Origin: Pelomonas sp047654805
GTDB lineage: Bacteria; Pseudomonadota; Gammaproteobacteria; Burkholderiales; Burkholderiaceae_C
Reading direction: 5' to 3'
Length of the DNA: 64,000 nt
Assembly: GCF_047654805.1 (NCBI RefSeq)
Contig: NZ_JASGIV010000001.1
Coordinates: 4,092,001 to 4,156,000 of the forward strand
Part shown: positions 24,738-33,700 of the stretch, one piece after another
Numbering within the stretch: position 1 is the stretch's first letter
How the letters are laid out: each line of letters opens with the position of its first letter
Notes under the pieces: model-generated
Database searches by the model: none
Seen by the model: only the letters and a program-made list of their open reading frames with translations
Told to the model about the DNA's origin: nothing
Made by a program: the position numbers and the translations under genes

Positions 24738-25487
24738 CTACTGAACGAGCGGAGACGTGGCCTGTTGAAGCTCCACGCCTTGCAGCTGGGCGTCCGCCGC
24801 CAGCGTCTGCAGATACTGGCGCAGCGCGCTGATCTGGTGCAGCTGGCGCATGTGCTGCGCCACTGCGTCGCGCACCTGCTCGAAGTCCGGCAATCGGCCC
24901 GGCTCGCGCGCGTCGATTGCAGCGATATGCAGGCCGAAGCGGCTGTGCAGCAGGCGTGGCAGCACGCCGATCTCGCTGCGACCGAACAGCTCCTTGGCGA
25001 ACTCGGGGGCGCAATCATCTGCGGTCAGCCATCCGAGCCGCCCACCATCTGCACCACTTGGGCAGTTGGACAACTCCTTCGCTGCCTCTGTGAACGCAGC
25101 CAAATTGCTGGCCCGCAAAGTGATCAGGTGGCTCTCGGCGCGCTGGCGCAGCAGGCCTACGTCGACGCCTGGCGTGACCGCGAACAGCACATGGCGTACC
25201 TGCACGCGTTCGCCCTGGGCGTAGTGGCGGGCGTTGGCCTCGTAGTGGCGGCGGCAGGCGGCCTCGTCAGGCTCGGGGCCGGCCAGTTCCTGTGCGATCA
25301 ACGCCTCGATGGCCCGGCTGGCCGCTGCACTGATGGCGCCCTCCCTCGGCGCGGGATCATCGGCAGCGAGCAAGCCCAATTCCATGGCGCGCTGGCGCAG
25401 CAGCTCGGTGCAGGCGCGCTGGCGTAGGGCATCGCCGTCCAGCGTCTCTGCAGCGGTAGCAATCTCGATCTCGTTGACGCTAGCCAT
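24738..25487 (-). CDS. Parvulin-type peptidyl-prolyl isomerase in the nar operon
   Basis: A 249-residue cytoplasmic protein. An N-terminal helical region (about 1-90) precedes a parvulin domain (about 95-192): VQVRHVLFAV, then GADGGRLGWLTADDCAPEFAKELF, then SRFGLHIAAID. The architecture resembles NifM, a maturation isomerase for nitrogenase. Its place two bases after narI suggests it helps fold or mature nitrate reductase. Denitrifiers carrying a parvulin gene after narI are known to me as a recurring arrangement, but its substrate is unproven. Confidence 0.88.
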   Translation of the reverse strand: MASVNEIEIATAAETLDGDALRQRACTELLRQRAMELGLLAADDPAPREGAISAAASRAIEALIAQELAGPEPDEAACRRHYEANARHYAQGERVQVRHVLFAVTPGVDVGLLRQRAESHLITLRASNLAAFTEAAKELSNCPSGADGGRLGWLTADDCAPEFAKELFGRSEIGVLPRLLHSRFGLHIAAIDAREPGRLPDFEQVRDAVAQHMRQLHQISALRQYLQTLAADAQLQGVELQQATSPLVQ

Positions 25488-25489
25488 GT

Positions 25490-26191
25490 TCAACCTCGCT
25501 TCGGCAGGTTCAGGCGGCGAGAACGCACCACTTGGTAGGGCCTGAACACGTAGAACACCGAGGCCAAACCGCTCCACACGTGCACCAGGCGGCTGAAGGG
25601 GAAGAGCAGGAAGATGGTCATGCCCAGCACCATGTGCACCTTGTAGGGCCAGGCCAGCGGTACCAGCCCGCTGGCGTCGGGGTTGAAAGTGACGATGCGC
25701 TGCGCCCAGTCGGACAGCACCAGCATGACGGTGCCGTCGGCGTGCGACAGCGAGAACGGCAGCGTGATCAGGCCCAGACTGAGCTGCACCCACAGGATCC
25801 ACAGGATGGCGAGGTCCGTGCGGTGGCTGGTGAGGCGGATGCGCGGGTCCGTCATGCGGCGCCAGATCAGCATGGACAGGCCGATGAAGCAGGCTGTACC
25901 GGCAATGCCACCGGCGACGATGGCAAGCATCTGCTTGTTGGCCGGGCTGATGAAGTGCTCGTAGAGGGCGTGCGGCGTCAGCATGCCGACCGTGTGGCCG
26001 ACGAAGAGGAAGAGGATCCCTCCATGGAACAGGTTGCTGGCCCATTTCATGCCACGCCGGCGCAGCATTTGCGAGCTGTCACTCTTCCAGGTGTACTGGT
26101 CGCGGTCGAAGCGGGCCAGGCTGCCCATCAAGAAGACGGCGAGGCAGATGTAAGGGTAGACGACGAACAGGAAGTTGTGCACGGCGTTCAT
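25490..26191 (-). CDS. narI: Respiratory nitrate reductase gamma subunit NarI
   Basis: A 233-residue membrane cytochrome b with five helices that takes electrons from quinol. The four heme ligands are His56 and His66 (FHGGILFLFVGH) and His186 and His204 (YKVHMVLG, RLVHVW), at almost the same numbers as E. coli NarI. It overlaps narJ by four bases (ATGA). The parvulin gene follows after two bases. Confidence 0.96.
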   Translation of the reverse strand: MNAVHNFLFVVYPYICLAVFLMGSLARFDRDQYTWKSDSSQMLRRRGMKWASNLFHGGILFLFVGHTVGMLTPHALYEHFISPANKQMLAIVAGGIAGTACFIGLSMLIWRRMTDPRIRLTSHRTDLAILWILWVQLSLGLITLPFSLSHADGTVMLVLSDWAQRIVTFNPDASGLVPLAWPYKVHMVLGMTIFLLFPFSRLVHVWSGLASVFYVFRPYQVVRSRRLNLPKRG

Positions 26192-26883
26192 GCGGATGCT
26201 CCCGGTTGATGCGCGGCTGGCTTGCGCACGATGTGGATGGGTTGCGGCTGTTCAGGCCGCGACTGGCCGGCCGACGAGCAGCCACCGAAGGCTTCGGGCT
26301 CGGCCCAGACCTCGTCGAGCTCTGGCTCTGGCGGGATGTCGACACGTTCAGCGCGTTCGCCTGCCAGTTCCAGCACAGCGGCCAACACGCTCGCATAGAC
26401 GCTCTGGCGGCGCTGCAGCGCGCTGAAGATGGCTCGGCCGATATGCGCGACCTCGGCAAGGAAGGCGCGCGCCTCACGGGCCGGCTGAGTGCTGGCGAAC
26501 TCCAGCACCACGGCTAGGTGGTCGGGCAGCTCGCCGGGCGCAAGGTAGAGGCCAGCACGCTCGTAGGTCTGCTGCAGGTCGATCATGGCCGGACCGCGGT
26601 CGCGCGAGTCGCCATGGATGTGCTCAAACAGGTGTAGCGCCGTGCCGCGACCGCGATCGAAGAGGTCGACGAAGTCGGCCTCGACCGTGAACGGATCGGC
26701 CTGCTGCAGGCGCTGCAGCAGAGCACACAGCTCTTCCAGGCGGGCGGCCGGTAGCGCGGCCTCGCGCCTGAGGGCCAGCATGAGTTCGGGGATCGCTGCG
26801 CGAAACTCGGCATCGGGGTAGCGCAGCAGCGCGGCGAGCACGCGCAGACTGTGCGGGGCGGGCATGGGCTTGGAATTGAACAT
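26188..26883 (-). CDS. narJ: Nitrate reductase assembly chaperone NarJ
   Basis: A 231-residue TorD/NarJ-family cytoplasmic chaperone needed for cofactor insertion into NarG and membrane docking. Typical segments: LLRYPDAEFRAAIPEL, DFVDLFDRGRGTALHLFEHIHGDSRDRGPAM, and GLYLAPGELPDHLAVVLEF. The tail is Pro/Glu-rich and variable. ATG 26883 lies 11 bases after the narH stop. Confidence 0.94.
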   Translation of the reverse strand: MFNSKPMPAPHSLRVLAALLRYPDAEFRAAIPELMLALRREAALPAARLEELCALLQRLQQADPFTVEADFVDLFDRGRGTALHLFEHIHGDSRDRGPAMIDLQQTYERAGLYLAPGELPDHLAVVLEFASTQPAREARAFLAEVAHIGRAIFSALQRRQSVYASVLAAVLELAGERAERVDIPPEPELDEVWAEPEAFGGCSSAGQSRPEQPQPIHIVRKPAAHQPGASA

Positions 26884-26894
26884 GGCCGCCTCTC

Positions 26895-28430
26895 TCAGAT
26901 CGTCGCCTTGATGGGAATGGTGCGCTTCTTCTCCGAGCCGAACAGGCTGGTCTCGGTGACCCCCTCGGAGCAGCCGTTGCCGAAGCTGAAGCCGCATCCT
27001 CCGCGCACGTTGAATGCGTTCTCGGCGTACTCGCGGTGCGTGGTCGGGATGACGAAGCGGTCCTCGTAGTTGGCGATGGCCATCACGCGGTACATCTCTT
27101 GCACCTGGGCCTCACTGAGACCCGCTTGATCGAGCACGGTCTGATTCTTCACGCCGTCGACGTGCAGGCCGCGCTGGTAGGCGCGCATGGCCAGCATGCG
27201 CTCCAGCGCCGTGACCACGGGCACGGTGTCCCCGGCCGTCAGCAGGTTGGCGAGGTACTGCACCGGGATGCGCAGCTGGTTCACGTCGGGCAGCTCGCCC
27301 CCAAACCTCGAATCGGCGCCGAGCTGGCCGGCGTTGGCTGCCGCACTGATGGGCGACAGCGGCGGCACGTACCAGACCATGGGCAGCGTGCGGTACTCGG
27401 GGTGCAGCGGCAGGGCCACCTTCCAGTCCACGGCCATGCGGTAGACAGGGCTGTTGCGCGCGGCCTCCAGCCAGCTGTCCGGGATGCCGTCCTTGCGCGC
27501 TTGCTTGATGACGGCGGGATCAAAGGGATCGAGGAAGAGGTCGAGCTGGGCCTGGTAGAGGTCCTTGTCATTGGGCGTGGCGGCGGCCTCGGCGATACGG
27601 TCAGCGTCGTAGAGCAGCACGCCGAGATACCGGATGCGGCCCACGCAGGTCTCGGAGCACACCGTGGGCTGCCCGGCCTCTATGCGGGGATAGCAGAAGA
27701 TGCATTTCTCTGCCTTGCCGCTCTTCCAGTTGTAGTAGATCTTCTTGTACGGGCAGCCCGACACGCACATGCGCCAGCCGCGGCACTTGTCCTGGTCGAT
27801 CAGCACGATGCCGTCTTCCTCGCGCTTGTAGATCGATCCCGAGGGGCAGGACGCGACGCAAGCCGGGTTCAGGCAGTGCTCGCACAGCCTCGGCAGGTAC
27901 ATCATGAAGGTGTTCTCGAACTGCCCGTAGATCTCCTTCTGGACATCGTCGAAGTTCTTGTCCTTGCTGCGCTTGCTGAACTCGCCGCCGAGAATCTCCT
28001 CCCAGTTTGGCCCCCACTCGATCTTCTCCATGCGCTGGCCCGTGATGAGGCTGCGCGGCCGCGCGGTGGGCGCCTGCTTCATCTCGGGCGCCGACTGCAG
28101 GTGGTCGTAGTCGAAGGTGAAGGGCTCGTAGTAGTCGTCGATCTCCGGCAGATTGGGGTTGGCGAAGATCTTCATCAAGAGCTTCCATTTGCCGCCCTGG
28201 CGCGGCTCCAGGCTGCCGTCGGCCTTGCGTATCCAGCCACCGTTCCACTTGTCCTGGTTCTCCCATTCCTTGGGATACCCGATGCCTGGCTTGGTCTCGA
28301 CGTTGTTGAACCATGCGTACTCAACGCCGGGGCGGCTGGTCCAGACGTTCTTGCAGGTCACCGAGCAGGTATGGCAGCCGATGCACTTGTCCAGGTTCAG
28401 CACCATGCCGATCTGTGCGCGAATCTTCAT
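26895..28430 (-). CDS. narH: Respiratory nitrate reductase beta subunit NarH
   Basis: A 511-residue iron-sulfur subunit carrying electrons from NarI to NarG. Four cluster motifs are visible: C-x2-C-x2-C-x3-C at 16-26, CEHCLNPACVASCP, CRGWRMCVSGCP and KCIFC...CSETC. In the third, Trp replaces the second Cys, which gives the [3Fe-4S] cluster diagnostic of NarH. Length is normal. Confidence 0.97.
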   Translation of the reverse strand: MKIRAQIGMVLNLDKCIGCHTCSVTCKNVWTSRPGVEYAWFNNVETKPGIGYPKEWENQDKWNGGWIRKADGSLEPRQGGKWKLLMKIFANPNLPEIDDYYEPFTFDYDHLQSAPEMKQAPTARPRSLITGQRMEKIEWGPNWEEILGGEFSKRSKDKNFDDVQKEIYGQFENTFMMYLPRLCEHCLNPACVASCPSGSIYKREEDGIVLIDQDKCRGWRMCVSGCPYKKIYYNWKSGKAEKCIFCYPRIEAGQPTVCSETCVGRIRYLGVLLYDADRIAEAAATPNDKDLYQAQLDLFLDPFDPAVIKQARKDGIPDSWLEAARNSPVYRMAVDWKVALPLHPEYRTLPMVWYVPPLSPISAAANAGQLGADSRFGGELPDVNQLRIPVQYLANLLTAGDTVPVVTALERMLAMRAYQRGLHVDGVKNQTVLDQAGLSEAQVQEMYRVMAIANYEDRFVIPTTHREYAENAFNVRGGCGFSFGNGCSEGVTETSLFGSEKKRTIPIKATI

Positions 28431-28447
28431 TGCTTGCTCCTCGCGAT

Positions 28448-31400
28448 TCAGGGGTTTTCGCCTTGCGACTGGTAGGCCGCGGCAAGGTGGTCGTCACGCG
28501 GGGTGTCGAGCCAGTCAACCTTGTTCATCTTGCGCACCACGACGAACTCGTCGCGATTGGTGCCGATGGTTCCGTAGTAGTTGAAACCGTAGCTGTACTG
28601 GGCGTAGCCACCGATCATGTGCGTAGGCTTGGTGACGATGCGCGTCACCGAGTTGTGGATGCCGCCGCGCACGCCGGTGATCTCGCTGCCGGGCGTGTTG
28701 ATGATCTTTTCCTGCGCGTGGTACATCAGCGTCATGCCGGGGTTCACACGCTGGCTGACGACGGCGCGGGCCGCGATGGCACCGTTGACGTTGAACAGCT
28801 CCACCCAGTCGTTGTCTTCGATGCCCGCGCTCCTAGCGTCGTCCTCGCTGAGCCAGATGACGGGTCCACCGCGGTTGAGCGTCAGCATCAGCAGGTTGTC
28901 GCTATAGGTGCTGTGGATGCCCCACTTCTGGTGAGGCGTGATGAAGTTCAGCACGATCTCTCGGTTGCCGTTGGGCTTGATGCCCTGGATCTCGCCAGTG
29001 GTCTTCAGGTCCACCGGCGGACGGTAGCTCGTGAAGCCTTCGCCGAAGGCGCGCATCCACGGATGGTCTTGATAGAACTGCTGGCGGCCGGTCAACGTGC
29101 GCCATGGAATCAGTTCATGAACGTTGGTGTAGCCGGCGTTGTAGGAAACCTTCTCGCTCTCCAGTCCGCTCCAGGTCGGCGAACTGATGATCTTGCGCGG
29201 CTGCGCCTGGATGTCGCGGTAGCGGATCTTCTCGTCTTCACGGTGCAGAGCAAGGTGCTCGTGCTCGCGGCCCGTGAACTTGGACAGCGCCTCCCAGGCC
29301 TTGACGGCGACATGGCCGTTGGTCTCCGGTGCGAGCTGCAGGATGACCTCGCAGGCATCGATGTCGCTGACGATGCGCGCCCGGCCGGCGCTGTTCACGC
29401 CGTTGAGCTCTCCCAGTTGCTCGACCTCGGTCTTGGTGTCCCAGCCTATGCCCTTGCCGCCGTTGCCCAGCTTCTCCATCAGCGGACCCAGCGACGTGAA
29501 GCGCTCGTATGTAGCCGGGTAGTCGCGTTCGACGACGGCGATGTTGGGCGCCGTCTTGCCCGGAACGAGTTCGCACTCGCCCTTCTTCCAGTCTTTCACG
29601 CCAAAGGGCTGGGCCAGCTCGGCCGGCGTGTCGTGCATCAGCGGCGACATGACGACTTCCTTTTCCACGCCCAAGTGGCCGATGCAGACACGGCTGAAGG
29701 CCTTGGCGAATCCCTTGTAGATCTCCCAGTCGGAGCGCGACTGCCAGACCGGGTCCACGGCTGCCGACAGCGGGTGGATGAAGGGATGCATGTCGCTGGT
29801 GTTGAGGTCGTTCTTCTCGTACCAGCTGGCGGTGGGCAGGACGATGTCCGAGTAGAGGCAGGTCGTGCTCATGCGGAAGTCCAGCGTCACCAGCAGGTCC
29901 AGCTTGCCCTGCGGAGCCTGCGCATGCCAGCGCACCTCTCTCGGCTTGGCATCGTCCACACCCAGATCCTTGCCCTGCACGCCGTTTTCTGTGCCCAGCA
30001 GGTGCTTGCAGAAGTACTCATGCCCCTTGCCGCTGGATCCCAGCAGGTTGGAACGCCAGACGAACATGTTGCGCGGCCAGTTCTGTGGCGCGTCGGGATC
30101 CTCGCAGCTCATCTGCAGCGAGCCGTCGCGCAGGCCCTGAACCACATAGTCTTTGGGCGCCATGCCCGCGCCGGCGGCGTCGCGGGCGACCTGCAGCGGA
30201 TTGGTCTTGAGCTGTGGGGCACTGGGCAGCCAGCCCATGCGTTCCGCGCGCACGTTGCAGTCGATCATGCTGCCGTTGAACTCGGCGCGCTCGGCCGCAG
30301 TGGCCAGCGGCGACAGCACCTCGTCCACGCCCAGTTTCTCGTAGCGCCATTGGTCAGTGTGGGCATAAAAGAAGCTGGTGCTGTTCTGCTGGCGCGGCGG
30401 GCGTACCCAGTCCAGCGCGAAGGCCAGCGCCGTCCAGCCGGTCTGCGGGCGCAGCTTCTCCTGACCCACGTAGTGCGCCCAGCCTCCACCGCTCTGGCCA
30501 ATGCAACCGCACATCATCAGCAGGTTGATGACACCGCGGTAGTTCATGTCGCAGTGGTACCAGTGGTTCATCGCCGCGCCGATGATGATCATCGACTTGC
30601 CGCGGGTCTTGTGCGCGTTCTCGGCAAACTCGCGCGCCACGCGGATGACCTGGGCGCGCGGCACGCCAGTGATGGCCTCCTGCCACGCCGGCGTGTAGGG
30701 GGCGTTGTCTTCATAGTCGCGGGCACCGCTGCCGAAGCCGCGGTCAACGCCGTATTGCGCGGCCTGCAGATCGAAGACGGTGGCTACCAGCGCCTCTCCA
30801 TCCTGCGTCTTCAGCCTGGTGGACGGCACGCGGGCGCGGTGACTGACGCCGTCCTGCTGCGGGTTGGGCGTGAAGTGCTCACTGGCGCTGCCCGCGAAGT
30901 AGGGGAAGGCCACTTCGGTAATCTCGTGCAACTGCTCGCCGTCCTCCACGAGCGAGAGCTTGAGTTTGACGTCGCCGTCGGCCTGAGCCTCCTTGGCCTC
31001 AAGGTTCCACTTGCCGGCGTCATCGCGACCCTCAGCCCCCCAACGGAAGCCGATGGAGCCGTTGGGCAGCACGAGGCGCCCCGTGGCGTCGAACGCCAGC
31101 GTCTTCCACTCGGGGTTGTTGCTCTGGCCCATATGGCCCTGCAGATCGCTCGCGCGCAGATAGCGCGTCGGCACGCGCGTCTTGCGGCCGTCTGACAGGG
31201 TCTGCTCCTCCAGCAGCACCAGCAGCGGTAGGTCGGTGTAGCGCCGCGCGTAGTCGTCGAAGTAGGGGCTGCGCTGCTTGAAATAGAACTCGTTGAGGGC
31301 GACGTGGCCCATGGCCATCGCCAGCGCCGCATCGGTCCCCTGCTTGGGATGCAGCCACAAGTCGGCCAGCTTGGCGACTTCGGAATAGTCAGGCGTCACC

Positions 31401-32239
31401 GCTACCGTCTTCGCGCCCTTGTAGCGCACCTCGGTGAAGAAGTGGGCATCTGGCGTACGCGTCTGCGGCACATTGCTGCCCCAGGCGATGATGTAGTTGG
31501 AGTTGTACCAGTCGGCCGACTCAGGCACATCGGTCTGCTCACCCCAGATCTGCGGGCTCGCCGGTGGCAGGTCGCAGTACCAGTCGTAGAAGCTCATGCA
31601 GACGCCACCGATCAGGCTGAGATAGCGACTGCCGGCGGCGTAGCTGACCATGGACATCGCCGGGATCGGCGAGAAGCCAATGACTCGATCTGGGCCGTGC
31701 TGCTTGATGGTGTAGACGTTGGCAGCGGCGATCAGCTCGTTGACCTCGTCCCAGCTGGAGCGCACGAAGCCACCCATACCGCGCACCTGCTGGTAATCGC
31801 GCCGCGCTGACTCGTCGCCCTGGATCAGCGCCCAGGCGTCGACGGGGCTCTTGGCCACCGCCAGTGCCTCACGCCAGCGCTTGAGCAGCCGCCCGCGCAC
31901 CATGGGATATTTCACCCGGTTGGCGCTATAGAGGTACCAGCTGTACGACGCACCACGGGCGCAGCCGCGTGGCTCGTGGTTAGGCAGGTCGGCGCGCGTG
32001 CGCGGATAGTCGGTCTGCTGGGTCTCCCAGGAGACGATACCGCCCTTGACGTAGATCTTCCACGAGCAGGAGCCGGTGCAGTTCACGCCGTGCGTGCTGC
32101 GCACGATCTTGTCGTGCGCCCAGCGGTTGCGATAGGCATCCTCCCAGGTGCGATCCTCGCCGGTGCTCACGCCGTGGCCACCGGCGAAGACTTCCTTCGG
32201 CAGCTGGAAGGCGGTCAGTCGATCCAGAAAGTGGGACAT
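28448..32239 (-). CDS. narG: Respiratory nitrate reductase alpha subunit NarG
   Basis: A 1263-residue Mo-bis-MGD enzyme reducing nitrate to nitrite on the cytoplasmic side. The FS0 cluster ligands His50, Cys54, Cys58 and Cys93 (HGVNCTGSC, GCARG) match E. coli NarG shifted by one. The region ESADWYNSNYIIAWGSNVP contains the Asp that binds molybdenum. No signal peptide. ATG 32239 (MSHFLDRLTAFQLP) follows a GGAG. It lies between narK2 and narH in the operon. A large antisense frame here (28313-31195) is a high-GC shadow. Confidence 0.98.
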   Translation of the reverse strand: MSHFLDRLTAFQLPKEVFAGGHGVSTGEDRTWEDAYRNRWAHDKIVRSTHGVNCTGSCSWKIYVKGGIVSWETQQTDYPRTRADLPNHEPRGCARGASYSWYLYSANRVKYPMVRGRLLKRWREALAVAKSPVDAWALIQGDESARRDYQQVRGMGGFVRSSWDEVNELIAAANVYTIKQHGPDRVIGFSPIPAMSMVSYAAGSRYLSLIGGVCMSFYDWYCDLPPASPQIWGEQTDVPESADWYNSNYIIAWGSNVPQTRTPDAHFFTEVRYKGAKTVAVTPDYSEVAKLADLWLHPKQGTDAALAMAMGHVALNEFYFKQRSPYFDDYARRYTDLPLLVLLEEQTLSDGRKTRVPTRYLRASDLQGHMGQSNNPEWKTLAFDATGRLVLPNGSIGFRWGAEGRDDAGKWNLEAKEAQADGDVKLKLSLVEDGEQLHEITEVAFPYFAGSASEHFTPNPQQDGVSHRARVPSTRLKTQDGEALVATVFDLQAAQYGVDRGFGSGARDYEDNAPYTPAWQEAITGVPRAQVIRVAREFAENAHKTRGKSMIIIGAAMNHWYHCDMNYRGVINLLMMCGCIGQSGGGWAHYVGQEKLRPQTGWTALAFALDWVRPPRQQNSTSFFYAHTDQWRYEKLGVDEVLSPLATAAERAEFNGSMIDCNVRAERMGWLPSAPQLKTNPLQVARDAAGAGMAPKDYVVQGLRDGSLQMSCEDPDAPQNWPRNMFVWRSNLLGSSGKGHEYFCKHLLGTENGVQGKDLGVDDAKPREVRWHAQAPQGKLDLLVTLDFRMSTTCLYSDIVLPTASWYEKNDLNTSDMHPFIHPLSAAVDPVWQSRSDWEIYKGFAKAFSRVCIGHLGVEKEVVMSPLMHDTPAELAQPFGVKDWKKGECELVPGKTAPNIAVVERDYPATYERFTSLGPLMEKLGNGGKGIGWDTKTEVEQLGELNGVNSAGRARIVSDIDACEVILQLAPETNGHVAVKAWEALSKFTGREHEHLALHREDEKIRYRDIQAQPRKIISSPTWSGLESEKVSYNAGYTNVHELIPWRTLTGRQQFYQDHPWMRAFGEGFTSYRPPVDLKTTGEIQGIKPNGNREIVLNFITPHQKWGIHSTYSDNLLMLTLNRGGPVIWLSEDDARSAGIEDNDWVELFNVNGAIAARAVVSQRVNPGMTLMYHAQEKIINTPGSEITGVRGGIHNSVTRIVTKPTHMIGGYAQYSYGFNYYGTIGTNRDEFVVVRKMNKVDWLDTPRDDHLAAAYQSQGENP

Positions 32240-32250
32240 CAGTTTCTCCG

Positions 32251-33588
32251 TTAACAGGACAGTGGGGCGCTGTGCCGGCCGTAGCACCACCAGCAGATGG
32301 CCATGCAGCTCAGGTAGAACGCCAGGAAGCAATAGAGCGCGGCCTGGGGACCGCCGGCCAGCGTGATCGCGCTGCCGAAACTCTTGGGGATGAAGAAGCC
32401 GCCGTAGGCGCCTACGGCGGAGCACAGGCCCAACGCGGCGGCGCCATGCGCCTGAGCCTCGCGAAGAGAACCGCGGCCGTGCTGGGCCTCGCGCAGAAAG
32501 CCCAGCGGCACCATGCGGAAGGTGCTGCCGTTGGCGATGCCGGCGGCGATGAAGAGCAGCACGAAGCTGGCGGCGAACAGCCACGCGCGCCCTCCGTCGC
32601 CCAGGCTGGCCAGCACACCCATGACGCCTAGCGCCAGGCCGCCGAAGCAGGCCAGGCTGACCCGCGCGCCGCCGAAATCGTCAGCCACCCAGCCACCCAG
32701 CGGCCGAGCTATCGCACCCACCAGCGGGCCTAGCCACACCAGTTGCTGCGCACCATCGAAGTCAGGGAACTGGCTGCGCAGCAGCAGCGGGCCGGCCGCC
32801 GCAAAGCCGATGAAGCTGCCGAAGCTGCCGAGGTAAAGCCAGCTCATCAACCAGCTGTGGCGGTGCGTGAAGAGCTGCGCCTGCTCCGTCATGCCGACGC
32901 CGGTCGAAGGCAGGTCGTTCATGCCGAACCAGGCGGCCAGACTGCTTGCCGCTATCAGCGGCAGCCAGACCAGCCCGGCATTGGCCAGCCACAGTCCGTC
33001 CCCCTGCGCCGGCACGCCGAAGAGATCCAGGGCAACCACGACCGGCACTGTCCATTGAACGAGGCTCACGCCCAGGTGCGCAAAGCCCGCGCCCAGGCCC
33101 AGTGCCATGCCCTGCTCGCGCGCCGGGAAGCACGCACTGATGTGGGCCATGCCACTGGCGAAATTGGCGCCGCCCAGGCCGCACAGCAGGGCCAGGACCA
33201 CCATCCATTCGTAAGGCGTCGCGGGATCCCGTACGGCCAGCGCGATGCCCGCCGTCGGCAGCAGCAGGCTAGCTGTGGAGAAGGCGGTCCAGCGCCGCCC
33301 GCCCACCCAGCGCACGGCGAAGCCGTAGAAGATGCGCAGAGTCGCTCCGCACAGGGCGGGCAGAGCGCTGAGCCAGAACAGCTGGTTGGTGGTGTAGCGG
33401 AAGCCCGCCGCCGGTAGATGCACAACCAGCACCGACCACAACATCCACACCGCGAACGACAACGCCAGCGCCGGGATCGCGACGCCGAGGTTGCGCAGCG
33501 CCACCGCACGGCCTCGCCGGCCCCAGAAGTCGGGGTCCTCTGGGTTCCAGGGCAGCGGCAGAGGCAGGGGCTTGGACACGAGGTTCAT
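32251..33588 (-). CDS. narK2: Nitrate/nitrite transporter NarK2
   Basis: A 445-residue MFS transporter with 12 helices. WNPEDPDFWGRRGRAVALRNL, PALCGATLRIFYGF and GGANFASGMAHISACFPAREQGMALGL are NarK signatures, and the sequence is close in style to E. coli NarK, a nitrate/nitrite antiporter. ATG 33588 is at MNLVSKPLP; 46 codons upstream in frame have no family character. It is the third transporter gene in a row and lies 11 bases from narG. Confidence 0.92.
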   Translation of the reverse strand: MNLVSKPLPLPLPWNPEDPDFWGRRGRAVALRNLGVAIPALALSFAVWMLWSVLVVHLPAAGFRYTTNQLFWLSALPALCGATLRIFYGFAVRWVGGRRWTAFSTASLLLPTAGIALAVRDPATPYEWMVVLALLCGLGGANFASGMAHISACFPAREQGMALGLGAGFAHLGVSLVQWTVPVVVALDLFGVPAQGDGLWLANAGLVWLPLIAASSLAAWFGMNDLPSTGVGMTEQAQLFTHRHSWLMSWLYLGSFGSFIGFAAAGPLLLRSQFPDFDGAQQLVWLGPLVGAIARPLGGWVADDFGGARVSLACFGGLALGVMGVLASLGDGGRAWLFAASFVLLFIAAGIANGSTFRMVPLGFLREAQHGRGSLREAQAHGAAALGLCSAVGAYGGFFIPKSFGSAITLAGGPQAALYCFLAFYLSCMAICWWCYGRHSAPLSC

Positions 33589-33700
33589 GCTCCGCCGCGG
33601 AGATGGTGTCGACCATCCATCGCCGGTCGGGTGGGGCCGGCGCTGAAGGACGAGGCTGGGCCGCATCGGCATCGTTCTTTCGGACGAGGCGAGAGCGGAC

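Noticed and set aside
28313..31195. Open frame of 960 codons on the plus strand opposite narG
   Set aside because: It is antisense to a fully supported narG with all ligand residues; long opposite frames are common in high-GC DNA and it resembles no protein.
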